Shown piece after piece: positions 23,576 to 34,480 of a DNA stretch of 64,000 nt (the stretch's first letter is position 1; every line of letters begins with the position of its first letter). The notes under the pieces are model-generated. The model searched no databases and had not been told where the DNA came from. It saw only the letters and a program-made list of their open reading frames with translations. This DNA is from Ophioderma brevispina (lineage: Eukaryota > Echinodermata > Ophiuroidea > Amphilepidida > Ophiodermatidae). Location: NCBI GenBank assembly GCA_023653785.1, contig JAMKCH010041434.1, positions 1 to 64,000 on the forward strand, written 5' to 3'. A program made the translations under genes and the position numbers.

Positions 23576-24224
23576 CGTTTAAAAGCTTTTATTAAACAAC
23601 TTAGAAATGATGCTCGTTTAAGACAGTTTAAAATTCTTCAATTGGCCAATTAGAGTGCATCGTGTGTAGTCAACGGGAAATGCGTGTAATAGACTGTCTA
23701 CGAACTTCTCTACCGAATAGCTGTAAATGCTTACGGTTTTGCATGCGATGGACAATTACGAAATATATGTATATATAAGTGGTTACATACTGTATTATGT
23801 AACCACTTATATATGTATATATAAGTGGTTACATAATACAGTATGTATTGTATTGGACTCATCACTCTTATCAACGGAGATGACGTGTTGACAAACTAAG
23901 GATAAATAAAGGATAATTTTAACTTTTTACTGATTAAAATACTCTGCATATGTTAAACACCTGTATCAGCTTTGAAACCATGTTGATATTTAAATGTTAA
24001 ATTGATTGTGGACTAAAACCGTAAGTAAAGGGTTAAACGAGCATTCATTTTTCCTGTAAAGAGTGAATAAGTTAAAAGCTTTTAAACATCTATTAAAAGG
24101 GAGGCTATCTTTTGCAAGGATGGTTTGACAATGCTTAACATCAATTACAGCTTAAGTACACAATTTCAATATAAAGGACAATTTATTATGTTAACTGTAT
24201 CTTTAACAGTCGAATATATATTAA
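23576..24224. other. Unassigned sequence between F4 element and triplicated segment
   Basis: Non-coding apart from the 64-bp palindrome annotated separately. A polyA-rich, A+T-rich tail leads into the first copy of the triplicated segment. Confidence 0.5.
23784..23847. repeat. 64-bp palindrome with one central mismatch
   Basis: TACATACTGTATTATGTAAC is followed by CACTTATATATG, then TATATAAGTGG and its inverse through to CAGTATGTA. Every base pair I checked matches except the central G/T. The arm also extends as a direct copy to the left (GTATATATAAGTGGTTACAT at 23769-23788), so one arm is present twice directly and once inverted. Confidence 0.9.
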
Positions 24225-24647
24225 AACAAAGAACGTTTATATAAAACTGAAAAATATTATTAATTTACAAATACTTTGCATTGAAGATTTTGAATAAGAA
24301 AGAGTTTGGAAAGATCACCTAGCCATACAAATCATCCACCGCTTTTCTTCCATGATATCAATGAACGAGTTTCTTAGTATAAATCCAGTTTACTGACTGA
24401 TTTTTTTTAAAAAATAACAGAAATAATATCCTGAGATGAAAAAATATTTCTTAGAATTTGCTACTATGCAAGTAAAGTAATTACGTGTTTCGTACTCTTT
24501 CTTTCTCTTGAATTATGTGCTTAATATCTCCTACATCAATAGTAAATTTTAAGAAGCTAAGGACAGAAATTGTTCACCTAGGTATACAAGGATAATAACT
24601 TACATTGTTTTGTTATTATCGGTGGAGAGGTAATGGTAATTACGAGA

Positions 24648-24720
24648 AGGGGGGGGGGGGAGGGAGGGATAAAAAAGAGGAGGGGTAGGGGGAAAGGAAT
24701 ACCTCAAGAAAGTGTCTATA
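24648..24720 (+). repeat. G-rich purine tract
   Basis: A run of about 12 G is followed by AGGGAGGG and more A/G sequence. The copy-2 counterpart (around 36960) lacks it, so it is a private expansion. Confidence 0.7.
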
Positions 24721-24737
24721 CAAACTTATCACTTTAA

Positions 24738-26911
24738 AAGTGTCAACGAAAGATTCCACATACAGGTTGTACCCTTTAAACAAATGATAAATCGTGAGAT
24801 GTCAGTAACTTACGCAAGGTCATAAACTGATATTCTTGAAATCTTTTCGTGTGACGCTAATAATCGTTATTTGACAATTTAACAATTTGAATTAGGCTTA
24901 TAAAACAATTAAATATATCACAATAACATGTATGTTAGGCTTTTCACAATAAATGCATAATATTATCGTTTAAAGGATCTCCCCCTTCCTATAGAATGTT
25001 TGTTTTAATTCTTATAAACGTCCAAAATGTAATTCTCAGCTAACAAATATCGGCTAGTGCACGATGTAAAGCTTGCGTGGTCCATTCTCCGATAAAGTGG
25101 TTCAAAAGTCGTTTTTAGTGTCGCTCACAGTCATGCACAGTTTTAAAAGCTTGTTTTTGGCCTTTAAGAATGAATGATTTATGAATATAATAATACTTAG
25201 GATTTGTGTTTTTCAAAATGACATCCGGACTAGATGTTTTAACCGGATGAGAAAGTATCAAGAATAAGCTAAATATGCATCATTTCTTGCTTTTCGCCAT
25301 GTTCGCCCAGCTCAAATCCGTTCTTTAAAATGTGTCCCGGCTCGTTACACAAGAGCGCATATCCCAGATTACAATTGGCATTTTACTCCCTCTATTATGC
25401 ACTAATGGTTTAAGTTAAAACATGATAATATTGGATTCTTATAGTTTCGCAAGGTTCTCTGAAAGGCATGTCGCCAATAATCAGACAGATAGTTACAATA
25501 ATTCATGGATACAAAATTCTAAAAATAACTGAATACCTATGGTTCCAGATGTGATAATGGAGAAGATTGTCCAATGTTATATATACTGTTTTGCATAAAA
25601 ACTGGTTTCAACGTGAACAATTTCAGCCCCATCATGAAAGAAAGCTCCCCCTCCATGTTACGGTCATACCGCGACAGATACGGCTTACGTCCTCCTGCTA
25701 CAGCTCTTGCAATATGGCGTGCTACATAAAGTCGAATACCACACATGCTTTATATGAAGGTAATACCTGATAACGTATAAAGACTAAGTCGTTGAAGCAC
25801 TTTTTGTCATCAAGAACAGCACGACTAATAAAAGGCCAAGAAAACAGATACGTTAACCAGATACGTTACTTAATGTTAACGTTAGCCAATATACTAAACA
25901 ATCGGATATATTTTTAAGATCACCCATGCATTGTACCGTGTTCTGAGAATATTAAAGTTTACGATTTTCAGGATTCAGTAATTCCTTAATGTTGATATTT
26001 CGTCATTTTGGAGACCAAACTTACCTTAACGGAGAATGCCCCCCATATGAAAGATTTACGCTTAGAATTATTTACTTTGGTACAAAATTGCAAAAATGTA
26101 TAATTTTCATTGGAGCAAATAATGAAAATTCAGCTATTTTATATTGAAACATAGCATGAAATCACCCCTTTTGTTTTCACTTTTAAGACATATTTCTGTA
26201 GGCCAAATATAAGCTAAAAAGGTTTTGACGGGAGGAAAAAAGGAGGAAGATGAAGAAGTAAGAAATTCAAAGGGAGGCAAAAAGAGGAGGTGTCTATCTA
26301 ATTTGAAATTACTACATATCGTTGACATATTGTGAACTTTTTGGAGAAATTTGGTCCTTATGCGTTTTTTTTCTTTTGTACTACTTACAATTCACCACAA
26401 ATTTCAAACCTCAAAGTGTCTTAATTAGAAATATATTAATTACTAATTATGACGTATTTGCAAAACGTTAAATTGTCCGCATCACACAATGACGTTTTGT
26501 CGAAAACTATTCTGCGCAGGCCCAAAGCGTCGTATCTTCATTTTGAGTCATTCCCGTTTCCACTTAGTGAACGAATTTATGCGACGTAACAGTATTTTTC
26601 CGTTCAAACGACGTATTTTCGCGACGTATTTGTTGTTTACATGGTCAATTGCTATTTTGTCGTCTTTCACATACATGACTAGGAACGTATTCGGATATCT
26701 AAAGAAATTGGAAGTTGATTAGGAAATAGACTGAAACCTTATTTGGCGATTTTTCACTAGGTTTTATTAAATATATGTTTTTAATACAGTATTGAGTAAA
26801 TTAATCGCAAAATCTTCAAAGCCGCTTTTCTCGAAATACGTATTTTGCAAACGACGGTATGTGAACGCGGCCGACGATATCAATGGATTCTTGAAATTTC
26901 TGTTGGCACCT
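24738..26911. mobile_element. F1-family ends with ~1.6 kb of extra internal sequence
   Basis: Flanked by TTAA at 24734-24737 and 26912-26915. The ends (AAGTGTCAACGAAAGATTCC; inverse of GAAATTTCTGTTGGCACCT) are decayed F1 ends. The copy-2 counterpart at 36989-37574 is only 586 bp, so about 1.6 kb was added here or lost there. The shared parts are 24738-25090 and 26035-26220; 25090-26035 and 26340-26880 have no counterpart in copy 2. The extra part has 67-77-codon frames without recognisable domains. Confidence 0.55.
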
Positions 26912-28142
26912 TTAAAATGAAATTAAATTTGCAATGTTTCCGCTTCTTCTTTGTCATCTGAGAATGTGGCATTCCTGTAAATTTCCTCTTTTTTTTTTTG
27001 GTTTGTTTTGATTTTGTTTTGTTTGTTTTGTGTTTACTTTTGGGGGTTAATGTTTTGTTTGTTTGTTTTTCTGTGAATTTAAAGGCCAATATCTGAAATA
27101 ACCAAAATGTCCGTTAGACCTTTAACTAACTTAAAGGCTGACTCAAAGATTTCAAATATTATTTTTTTTTGTGTAGCATTAAAAATGTCAACTAGAACTT
27201 AAATGCTCACTAAAATGCTTAATTCCAAAGGTTCGCATCGGAATCTTCGTTTTCATGCAGTTAACACGTGAGTGTATACAGTCTAAAGTACCATCACACC
27301 ATTTCCGTATCCGGAGTTGTGATTTTCTATTAAGACTTTTGAGCTTAAATTTTCACACAGTTATTATCATCTGGACAGCATTATATGGCAAACCACCAAT
27401 TTGTTTGAAAATAGAGGGCGCCCTCCCGGAGAAATCTCTGAGTCAGTCTTTAACTAATATCACTCCATTGTACAGAAAATGATCGTATGACATTCACCAC
27501 AGTCTTTTATTCAACATGAAGGCGTACATTTGGAAACCACATCTTTTAAGATGTGGTTTCCAAAACTGGGCACATCCTTTCTTTTTCGGTACAAACCCGA
27601 TTTCTCTTTCTAAAGTCAGCATGGACATACATGGTCCCCTATCAAAATATACCTGGTACTAACTTTTGCCTGGTATCTACACTACTCTGGCTCCGCCACT
27701 TCATTGTTTCAGATTTTCGTTGGCCTTAAGATATACTTTGACTTCATATTCGTACGATGATGCTATTCCCAAGAGGATCACGTTCGTCTTTTGTCACATG
27801 GTTCATAGGCATGTGTCTCAAGGCATCGTGTGTGTGAATTCGAATCATAACGAAAATCCTCCACATTGTGTACCATTGTGTACCCTTTTAGCGCAAAGAA
27901 TAGATCGATGTTTAGTTTAAGATATCCATATTATTTCTTAAGACTTGAAATGAATGTGATTTTGACGGATCAACTGCTCTGTTCAAGCTAAGTGAGCTAT
28001 GGTATTGTTTACCCAAAATGGTCTTTGTTCTCAAATTACTCTTATACTTTTCCTGCCCTTGAGACAAGATGTAGGTTTGATGTGATGATCCCAGAAACTG
28101 CCGTTCACCACTCTACACAAGTAAACATATCGTAGTTATACC

Positions 28143-28396
28143 ATTACACCTTGCTTCCGTCAAAAACTGATAGATGCCCCAGGTATGACATAAATCTTGG
28201 GCCATCTTAACCAGAAATCAACTTAGATACCACTCTAGTACACCTGTATCACCTAAGTAGCATTATTCCGTGCGCGTTAGATGATATCCAAGTAAATGTG
28301 CTTTAATTCTGATTTACCATCACAACGGTGAAATATGAACACCGTATTTGTAACGTGAACTCAGATCACAGGCTAAATATGCTTAAAACCCACCAC
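28143..28396 (+). repeat. 254-bp direct repeat, first copy
   Basis: This stretch from ATTACACCTTGCTTCCGTCA to TAAAACCCACCAC appears identical to 29040-29293. The corresponding segment occurs once in copy 2 (about 38803-39054), differing by several bases. It ends directly at a run of 20 A (28397-28416). Confidence 0.9.
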
Positions 28397-29039
28397 AAAA
28401 AAAAAAAAAAAAAAAAGTGCATAGCATGTAGCGTTCTCTAGTTACGTTCGTTTTCGTTTTGGTTGTTTGCGTATTTTAACGAAACGAGTTATAGACCTCG
28501 AAACATTTAGACAAAATTGAGGGCGCTTTTGATGGGAAATATGGATTTTTTTAATTTCATTTTATACTGAATTATCATAATTATTAATGAAAGAATCATC
28601 GAAATCGGTGCATCCATTGTCCTGTAATTAATTTTTAAAATAATTTTCTTAAATATCGCAGGGTGTGAAAACAATAAAATACATAAAAAATCACTTACCC
28701 AGTACATTTAATTACTTTAAATTATGGAGAAAATAGTATGAGTATTTATTTACTTCGACTTAGCCAAAATAAATGCGTTAAATGGTGTATAAATAATATC
28801 TTTTAAAATATCTTAAATATAACCCATTTAAATTTTTCACATGATAAAGTATAGGAGACTATGCGTTTTTGGCAAATTTCGCGTACACTGCTTCACTTTG
28901 ATCAGCCATATCTGGGGAACCGAATGTCCGACTGCGATCGAATAAAAAGCATTTTGTAGATTACAATCTACACAATTAAGCCATTGCATTATCTCATTTT
29001 GTAAATGGAACAATTTTTTACCAAAGTCAGACCCCATAT
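28397..29039. mobile_element. A20 tract plus truncated F2-element fragment
   Basis: After A20 (28397-28416), the sequence from GTAGCGTTCTCTAGTTACG to CAAAGTCAGACCCCATA matches the interior and right end of the F2 element (22448 to about 23061), with scattered indels. Its left part and last few terminal bases are missing. It sits exactly between two identical 254-bp repeats, an unusual setting for a transposon copy. Confidence 0.75.
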
Positions 29040-29293
29040 ATTACACCTTGCTTCCGTCAAAAACTGATAGATGCCCCAGGTATGACATAAATCTTGGGCC
29101 ATCTTAACCAGAAATCAACTTAGATACCACTCTAGTACACCTGTATCACCTAAGTAGCATTATTCCGTGCGCGTTAGATGATATCCAAGTAAATGTGCTT
29201 TAATTCTGATTTACCATCACAACGGTGAAATATGAACACCGTATTTGTAACGTGAACTCAGATCACAGGCTAAATATGCTTAAAACCCACCAC
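29040..29293 (+). repeat. 254-bp direct repeat, second copy
   Basis: Appears identical to 28143-28396. After it, the sequence continues colinearly with copy 2 (CTCTTATA...AAAAAGAG), so this is the junction that matches the paralogue on its right side. Confidence 0.9.
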
Positions 29294-30137
29294 TCTTATA
29301 ACAAAAAAGAGCAACCTTAACCTACTCTTCCGTCAACCTTTGTATTCCAAAACAGTCAGGTACAAATACTTTGAGAAGACTCGTGTTGTGATAGCACAGT
29401 TTTGGAAGAGCGCCTCGAATTTTTAAAATTTGATTTTATTTATTTTTGCACTGTTGTGGACAGTATAGTAAACTATTGGTAATTGTCTAGTGAACTATTC
29501 CTACGAATGGTAATGTTACAAATGCCTTCTTTTGCAATACAGACATGTTCGCGAGCTTTACCATTCACGGGTATGGTGATGAATATGGGGTTAGAGGGGC
29601 TAAAAATTAATACGTGTTTTGTTTGATAACAATCGGAGTCTCCGTTCAAAAGTTGTGGTCGAAAATGTCGCTTCGCGACTTGAAATTCCTCGCGATATTT
29701 CTTATATATTTTATTGTGTCCTTTATTTTATATATATCACCCAGAAGGGATAGAGCCAGGAACATTATTTTATTATGTGATCCTTTACAAAATCACACAT
29801 TTCTCCCACTTTAAACTGTCTTGGCTATGCACAGACCGCCACTGTAAAGATCTTCAGATTCCGAGGATCTCAAAGTCATTTTAAAAAGATTCTCCACATT
29901 TAATTTACAAAAGAGACCATGTAAGAAGATAACAGGTAGAATTACTCCATGTTGATTCACGACAGACTGTTTCGCCGTCAATTCACCCTTAATTGGATAT
30001 GGCGTCATATTGGGCATGTACTCATTTTGGTATGAATAGCATGAGGAAGGCCATCGATATGTACCTACCTAATCCCCGGGTAGTGCTTGTTTTTGCATGA
30101 AAAGGCGTGCAAGATATCAGTTGGCAATTTCAATATA

Positions 30138-31410
30138 CACTCAGCAAAAAAAGAAAGTCCCCGTCTGATACTTTTTGACGTAACACAAAAAGTATTTAAT
30201 TTATTTTTATTATTCAAAAACTGATGGATGCACAAAATGGCATTTTACTTTTGCCCGATAGACATCGTTTTTACCATGAAATTGTCCATTTTATGAATTT
30301 TCATGTCAGAAAAAAAAGTTCACTTTTGTCTGCAAATTCAATTTCACACAGAAAAGTGAATAAGTACTCATTTCTTTCTGGTCATAAAACAACATTTATT
30401 ACTCCATTTCAAAAGGTTATCAACTCAGCAAGGAAGCAAGCTGTTCAATGTTCAATAATGGGTAGGTCCACCGTCCTTCTCAATGACTTCAAGACACCTC
30501 TTGCACATACTGTTGACCAAAGTGCGTATACGCTTCTCATCTAAGTTGGCCCAAGCCCGTTGCAATATGCCCTGCAAATCCTGCAAAGATGTGTTTTTTC
30601 TTTCATTTTCCTGTCGGCTTCATTCTTGATGTCATCCCACAGGTTCTCAATGGGATTGCAATCAGGGGATCTTGCCGGCCATTCTTGCCGGCTCAATCCC
30701 GTTGTCTTCCAGATACCGGCTGGTGACATGAGCACGATTGACATGTCTTGCCTCACTGTTGTAATGCAAGGTCGACCACTTCTTGGAAGATCCTCTACAT
30801 TCTCCGTCTGTCGAAACTTCACTCTCATTTTCCGGATAGCCTTTGGCGTTACTCCTAACCTTCTTGCCACATCTCTTACATGTACACATTCGTCTAGAAG
30901 ACAGTAGTTCGCCCCCTTTCAAAGGGTTTCATGCGCGGCATATTTAAACCTAACCATACAGCACATGCAACATGCAAAACCAATACAGATAACACGATGA
31001 CATGACTTTTGCTTTTTAATCCGAAAGAATTCCACAGTAAAAGAGATTATGTAAATCTCTACGAGCAGCCCTTTTCTTTTCAATGTAATTATGTAACAAC
31101 ACACGGACAGAGCAGCAGCAGTAGTATTCACCTGCTCAAGAAATTGTGAATGAAATGTTTAAAACCGTACACACTTGGAAATCAAACTTCTCCGTTTCAG
31201 GAAAAATAGTGCAACTTTTTTCCCTTGCATGAAATTTCATAAAATGGACGATTTCATGGTAAAAACGATGTCTATCGGGCAAAAGTAAATTGTCATTTTG
31301 TGCGTAAGAAATTTGCGCATCCATCAGTTTTTGAATAATAAAAATAAATTAAATTATTTTTGAGTTACGTCAAAAAGTGTCAGACGGGGACTTTCTTTTT
31401 TTGCTGAGTG
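30138..31410 (-). mobile_element. Tc1-type transposon, internally deleted, long TIRs
   Basis: The element is 1273 bp, flanked by TA at 30136-30137 and 31411-31412. Ends are CACTCAGCAAAAAAAGAAAG and its inverse. The inverted repeats extend about 165-185 bp (left to about 30305, right from about 31228), with an 11-bp indel and a few substitutions. Between them lies a shrunken minus-strand transposase gene. The flanking left sequence (GCAAGATATCAGTTGGCAAT) continues to match copy 3 at 47371, where the element is absent. Long TIRs of this kind are known from Tc1/mariner families with IR/DR structure. It is probably non-autonomous. Confidence 0.9.
30541..30922 (-). pseudogene. Tc1-type transposase remnant (HTH plus C-terminal end only)
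   Basis: A full Tc1-type transposase (normally about 340 residues) binds the TIRs through two helix-turn-helix units and cuts DNA with a DDE/D catalytic triad. Here the minus strand keeps an HTH-like stretch (ARRLGVTPKAIRKMRVKFRQ, then DLPRSGRP), followed almost directly by the C-terminal signature WPARSPDCNPIENLWDDIKN. The central region with the first catalytic aspartate is gone. The adjoining block TSRYLEDNGIEPAR lies in a different frame, showing at least one frameshift near 30700. A 109-codon frame (30541-30870) still spans both ends without a stop. It cannot encode an active transposase; a DNA-binding-only peptide is conceivable but unsupported. Confidence 0.85.
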
Positions 31411-31734
31411 TATCTTTTTGTACCTCACCCGAAAATGGGGCTATGGTTGTGTGCAAAGAATGGAAGATGATGTTAACCACCTACCCCACCTCCAGATGAG
31501 GGTTAAACTGGTTTGCTCTATCTGCATATCAAAATTGATGGTCATGATTTTAAAAATTGGTAATTTGTCATAATGTTACTAATTAATAAATAAGTAATTT
31601 CATTCCCTAACGGAATTAGGTGCTGTCGGAACAAATCAGCGCTTCCGTGTTTCTTGATATCATTCACCATACACGTTTCAATCGTTTTTCACCCATTTAT
31701 TTAAACTCGCCTGAAATGCCCAATGGAGATTCGT

Positions 31735-31736
31735 GA

Positions 31737-31824
<88 letters not shown>

Positions 31825-31911
31825 AAAAAAGAAAGAAAGAAAGAAAGAAAGAAGAAACAAAGAAAGAAAGAAAGAAAGAAAGAAAAAAAGAAAGAAAGAA
31901 AGAAAGAAAGA
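31735..31911 (+). repeat. (GAAA)n microsatellite, ~177 bp
   Basis: About 44 GAAA units occur with a few interruptions. The same site in copy 3 (about 47927-47940, GTGAAAGAAAGAATGTAGAG) has two units, and in copy 2 (about 39908) only GTCGAAAAAAGAATGTAGA. The tract has therefore expanded in copy 1 alone. The reading frames it creates (KKER repeats, and FLSFF on the other strand) are artefacts. Confidence 0.97.
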
Positions 31912-32890
31912 ATGTGTGAAAGAAAGAATGTAGAGCTTGCTTTAGCCCACTTAAAACATTCGGAACAGTTATTGAGTGTATTTTGGATTAAAAGGTATGT
32001 GAAAGTACAATATAAAGGTCACATAGAATGTTCATCTACCAGGTGCGTGCGGCTATTACTTGATGTGTTATATCATGTATATACTAAACGACTATGCAAG
32101 ATAGGTCATTTCCTTGGCCAAAGTGATTAGATTGTTTTACGCGTGAAGAAAACGCTTATAACCTTATTAAACAATACAAACCACATGTTTAAAGTATCAA
32201 ATAGATTCTCTGTCTGCCATCATTGTTTAACGCAGAAGAATTAATTGTGAATTTTGTGACCCATTTCGCTTTGATGGAATCGAATCTGCAAGTCAGTCGG
32301 GCGATGAGGCAGTGGATCAAAAATGTTCCTTTAATATGGGCGTAGATTTTTTTTAAAAAAATATTTTGTTCGTTTTCTACAAAACTACAAAGCTTCAAAA
32401 TGTGACGTCATTTGATTAAAGTTTATAATTATGATTTTTTTTTCACAAAAAAAAAATCGCCATTCATTTACAAGCGTTATATACAGCCGATACAAAAATA
32501 AACGTTTCATATAGAGACCTATTTCGTCGTATTCCTGTCATTCCTAACATTTTTTTGTCATTTGCGTTTTACTTTGCAATAGGCATTATTTTCGTTCTTT
32601 ACAAACAGACATAGCTTTATTAAAAGAACAAACTTGCAGTTTTATATTCCAGTTATGCTAAATAATAAAGCTTTTTTCTCAGAAAACATGTTTTGTAAAA
32701 TACGACAGTATGTGATGTGGATGACGAAGTGTAGGTTTTAAAAATTCACTCAAGTAATATTTACTACCAAAACAACTTAATAAAACTCATTATTTGCTTC
32801 AAATTTGGACACTTACTGCAACAAGCGGTTTACTGTGGGTTTCATATTTTTTCAACCCTGCTGCTTTCTTTGTTTGCTTGTTGTTTGATA

Positions 32891-33523
32891 CTCTCTAAAT
32901 ATGAAAATTTCACTCCCCAAAAGAGTAAAACTCTTGTAAACCACCCCGAAATGAGTGGTTTGTACTTAACAAGAGCGAATTTCCACTCAAAAAGAGTGAA
33001 AAACACTCCAAAAAGAGTGAATTTTCACTCGTTTTCGTGTTGTCCTTCGTTTAACTCCTCAAAAGTGTTGTCCTTCGTTTAACTTCTCAAACGAGTGGAA
33101 ATCCACTCTTTTTTGGAGTGTTTTTTATTCTTTTTGAGTGGAAATTCACTCTTTTTAAGTACAAATGCAAATGCAAATGGTGCGCCCGTAGGCGGAGTGC
33201 CCATCTCTCTGTCCTTGGCGTTTGGGCAAGATTCCCTCATATAATGTTGCTGTGGGAGGTTCGTCACTCCTCCCGCACAGCGAGTCTGTTTTGCATTCCC
33301 AGCATATGATACTCCTGGGTGGAGAGAGGCAAGCGAGGTAAAGTGCCTTGCCCAAGTGCACAACAGATTGGCGACAGCGGGGCTCGAACCCACAACCTTA
33401 TGCTTATGAGGCGAGCGCTGATCCACTGCACCACATGTGCCCTCAAACCACTCATTTTAGAGTGGTTTACAAAGGTTTCACTCTTTTGGAGAGAGAAATT
33501 TCCACTCGTTTACATAGAGAGAG
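32891..33523. mobile_element. Foldback element with TA duplication, disrupted by a SINE
   Basis: Flanked by TA at 32889-32890 and 33524-33525. The arms begin CTCTCT and end AGAGAG. They pair over roughly 130 bp through repeated ACTCTTTTTGGAGTG-like words (for example 32966-33030 against 33091-33160, then 32907-32966 against 33445-33515). The right arm is interrupted at 33163-33444 by a SINE. The empty site survives in copy 3 at 49531-49540 (TTTGATATTTCTCC, TA at 49535-49536). Without the SINE the element is about 350 bp. A TA target suggests a Tc1/mariner-type source. Confidence 0.85.
33163..33444 (-). mobile_element. tRNA-derived SINE, tail (ATTTGC)n
   Basis: On the minus strand the 5' part resembles a tRNA gene. 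The box A-like TGGTGCAGTGGATCAGC is near 33433-33417, the anticodon-loop-like CTCATAA near 33408, and box B-like GGTTCGAGCC at 33390-33381. These are followed by TTGGGCAAGGCACTTTACC and a unique body. The 3' end is three ATTTGC units (33163-33180 on the plus strand). It is inserted in the right arm of the foldback element; the arm text is continuous across it (TTAAGTAC / AAACCACTC). SINEs are moved by LINE machinery; its partner LINE is not identified. Confidence 0.85.
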
Positions 33524-33525
33524 TA

Positions 33526-33662
33526 TTTCTTCTTCTTCTCCTTTTTCCATTCCTTCTCCTTCTTCTAATCCTTCTTTTCTGTCTTCTCATCCTCCTTTCG
33601 CGTCTTCTTCTTTACATCCTTCTCCATCTCCTCCTCATCCTTCTTCTTCATTTCTTCTTAAT
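33526..33662 (+). repeat. Polypyrimidine (TTC/CTC-rich) tract
   Basis: About 135 bp of nearly pure C/T, shared with copy 3 at 49537-49668, so it predates their separation. In copy 2 the tract is absent and a retroelement remnant lies nearby. Confidence 0.85.
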
Positions 33663-34480
33663 TAACCAACAAATTTATGCGTGATATTTACGTTATTGAC
33701 ACTCCTAGAATAGTTCACCTTCCACATGGGAAATCAGGGCGATGAGACACAAATATCTAATGACCCCGCGAGTGACCTGCATTGATTGAGGGGTACGACT
33801 TTGATTTAGCAGAATGGAATGCAATTCGTACGCCTTAGCGATATCGACCGATCAAGCATCAATCTTCTGTCAAAATGTATAAACAGAAAACTGCACAGCA
33901 ATAATGAGGACATTGCCATAAGAAAAGTGGAAAAAATACGAAATGACCTAGAAAAGGTTGATATCTTTTCGTTCTCGTTTCATCTATTTTCTTGTATGCC
34001 GAGAAGATCATCCATTAGCCTTAACCTAAACCTTATCAAAACGGGGTACATATCTAAAACGATGCAAAGTCGCTAAACCTCCTGCAGGCATTTCTTAAAG
34101 GTGTACTTCGAGGAAATTGGAAGAGTGACAAGGGATTGTATGTCTACGAGGAAAGGTGGAGAAACTATTTGCACACGATATTGTTTCATGTCAAATATTG
34201 CAAATGAACTCAAGGAAATGACAGATATCGTAGTGAACAATGGGAATGAATATGAAATATGAAACGGATATTAGAAAGCGGGTGACTTGTCAAATTTAAA
34301 CGCCATCAGAAGCCATTTTCTTCAAAGTTAAACAATTTGAAAAATGGCCTTTAAAGGTGGATGATTTCATGGTTCATGGACCTTTGTTTTGTGTTTATGT
34401 TTTGTTTTGGTTCATTAGATATTCTTTACCCACCCCTGAGTACTACCAACCTATATATCAACATCCAAAATCTATTTTAA

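Noticed and set aside
26489..26722. 77-codon plus frame with hydrophobic segment as a small gene
   Set aside because: It lies in the extra part of an F1 element with no counterpart in the other copies and no recognisable domain.
30224..30544. 106-codon plus frame as a gene
   Set aside because: It lies mostly in the left inverted repeat of the Tc1-type element and is a shadow of that structure.
31678..31860. Minus-strand hydrophobic FLSFF-repeat frame as a membrane peptide
   Set aside because: It is the other strand of the same microsatellite.
31723..32130. Longest open frame (135 codons, KKER-rich) as a lysine/arginine-rich protein
   Set aside because: It is a translation of the (GAAA)n microsatellite; the paralogues at 39908 and 47930 lack the tract.
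33079..33426. Minus 115-codon frame and overlapping plus frames of 105-121 codons
   Set aside because: They are readings of the SINE, the foldback arms and the polypyrimidine tract.
33163..33444. Minus-strand tRNA gene
   Set aside because: Box A and box B are present but the body continues into a SINE with an (ATTTGC)n tail, and a proper acceptor stem is not formed. It is annotated as a SINE.
34350..34400. Another F4 MITE end (TTTAAAGGTGGATGATTTCATGG)
   Set aside because: The same stretch in copies 2 and 3 (41905, 50385) is ordinary block E sequence, so the resemblance is chance.
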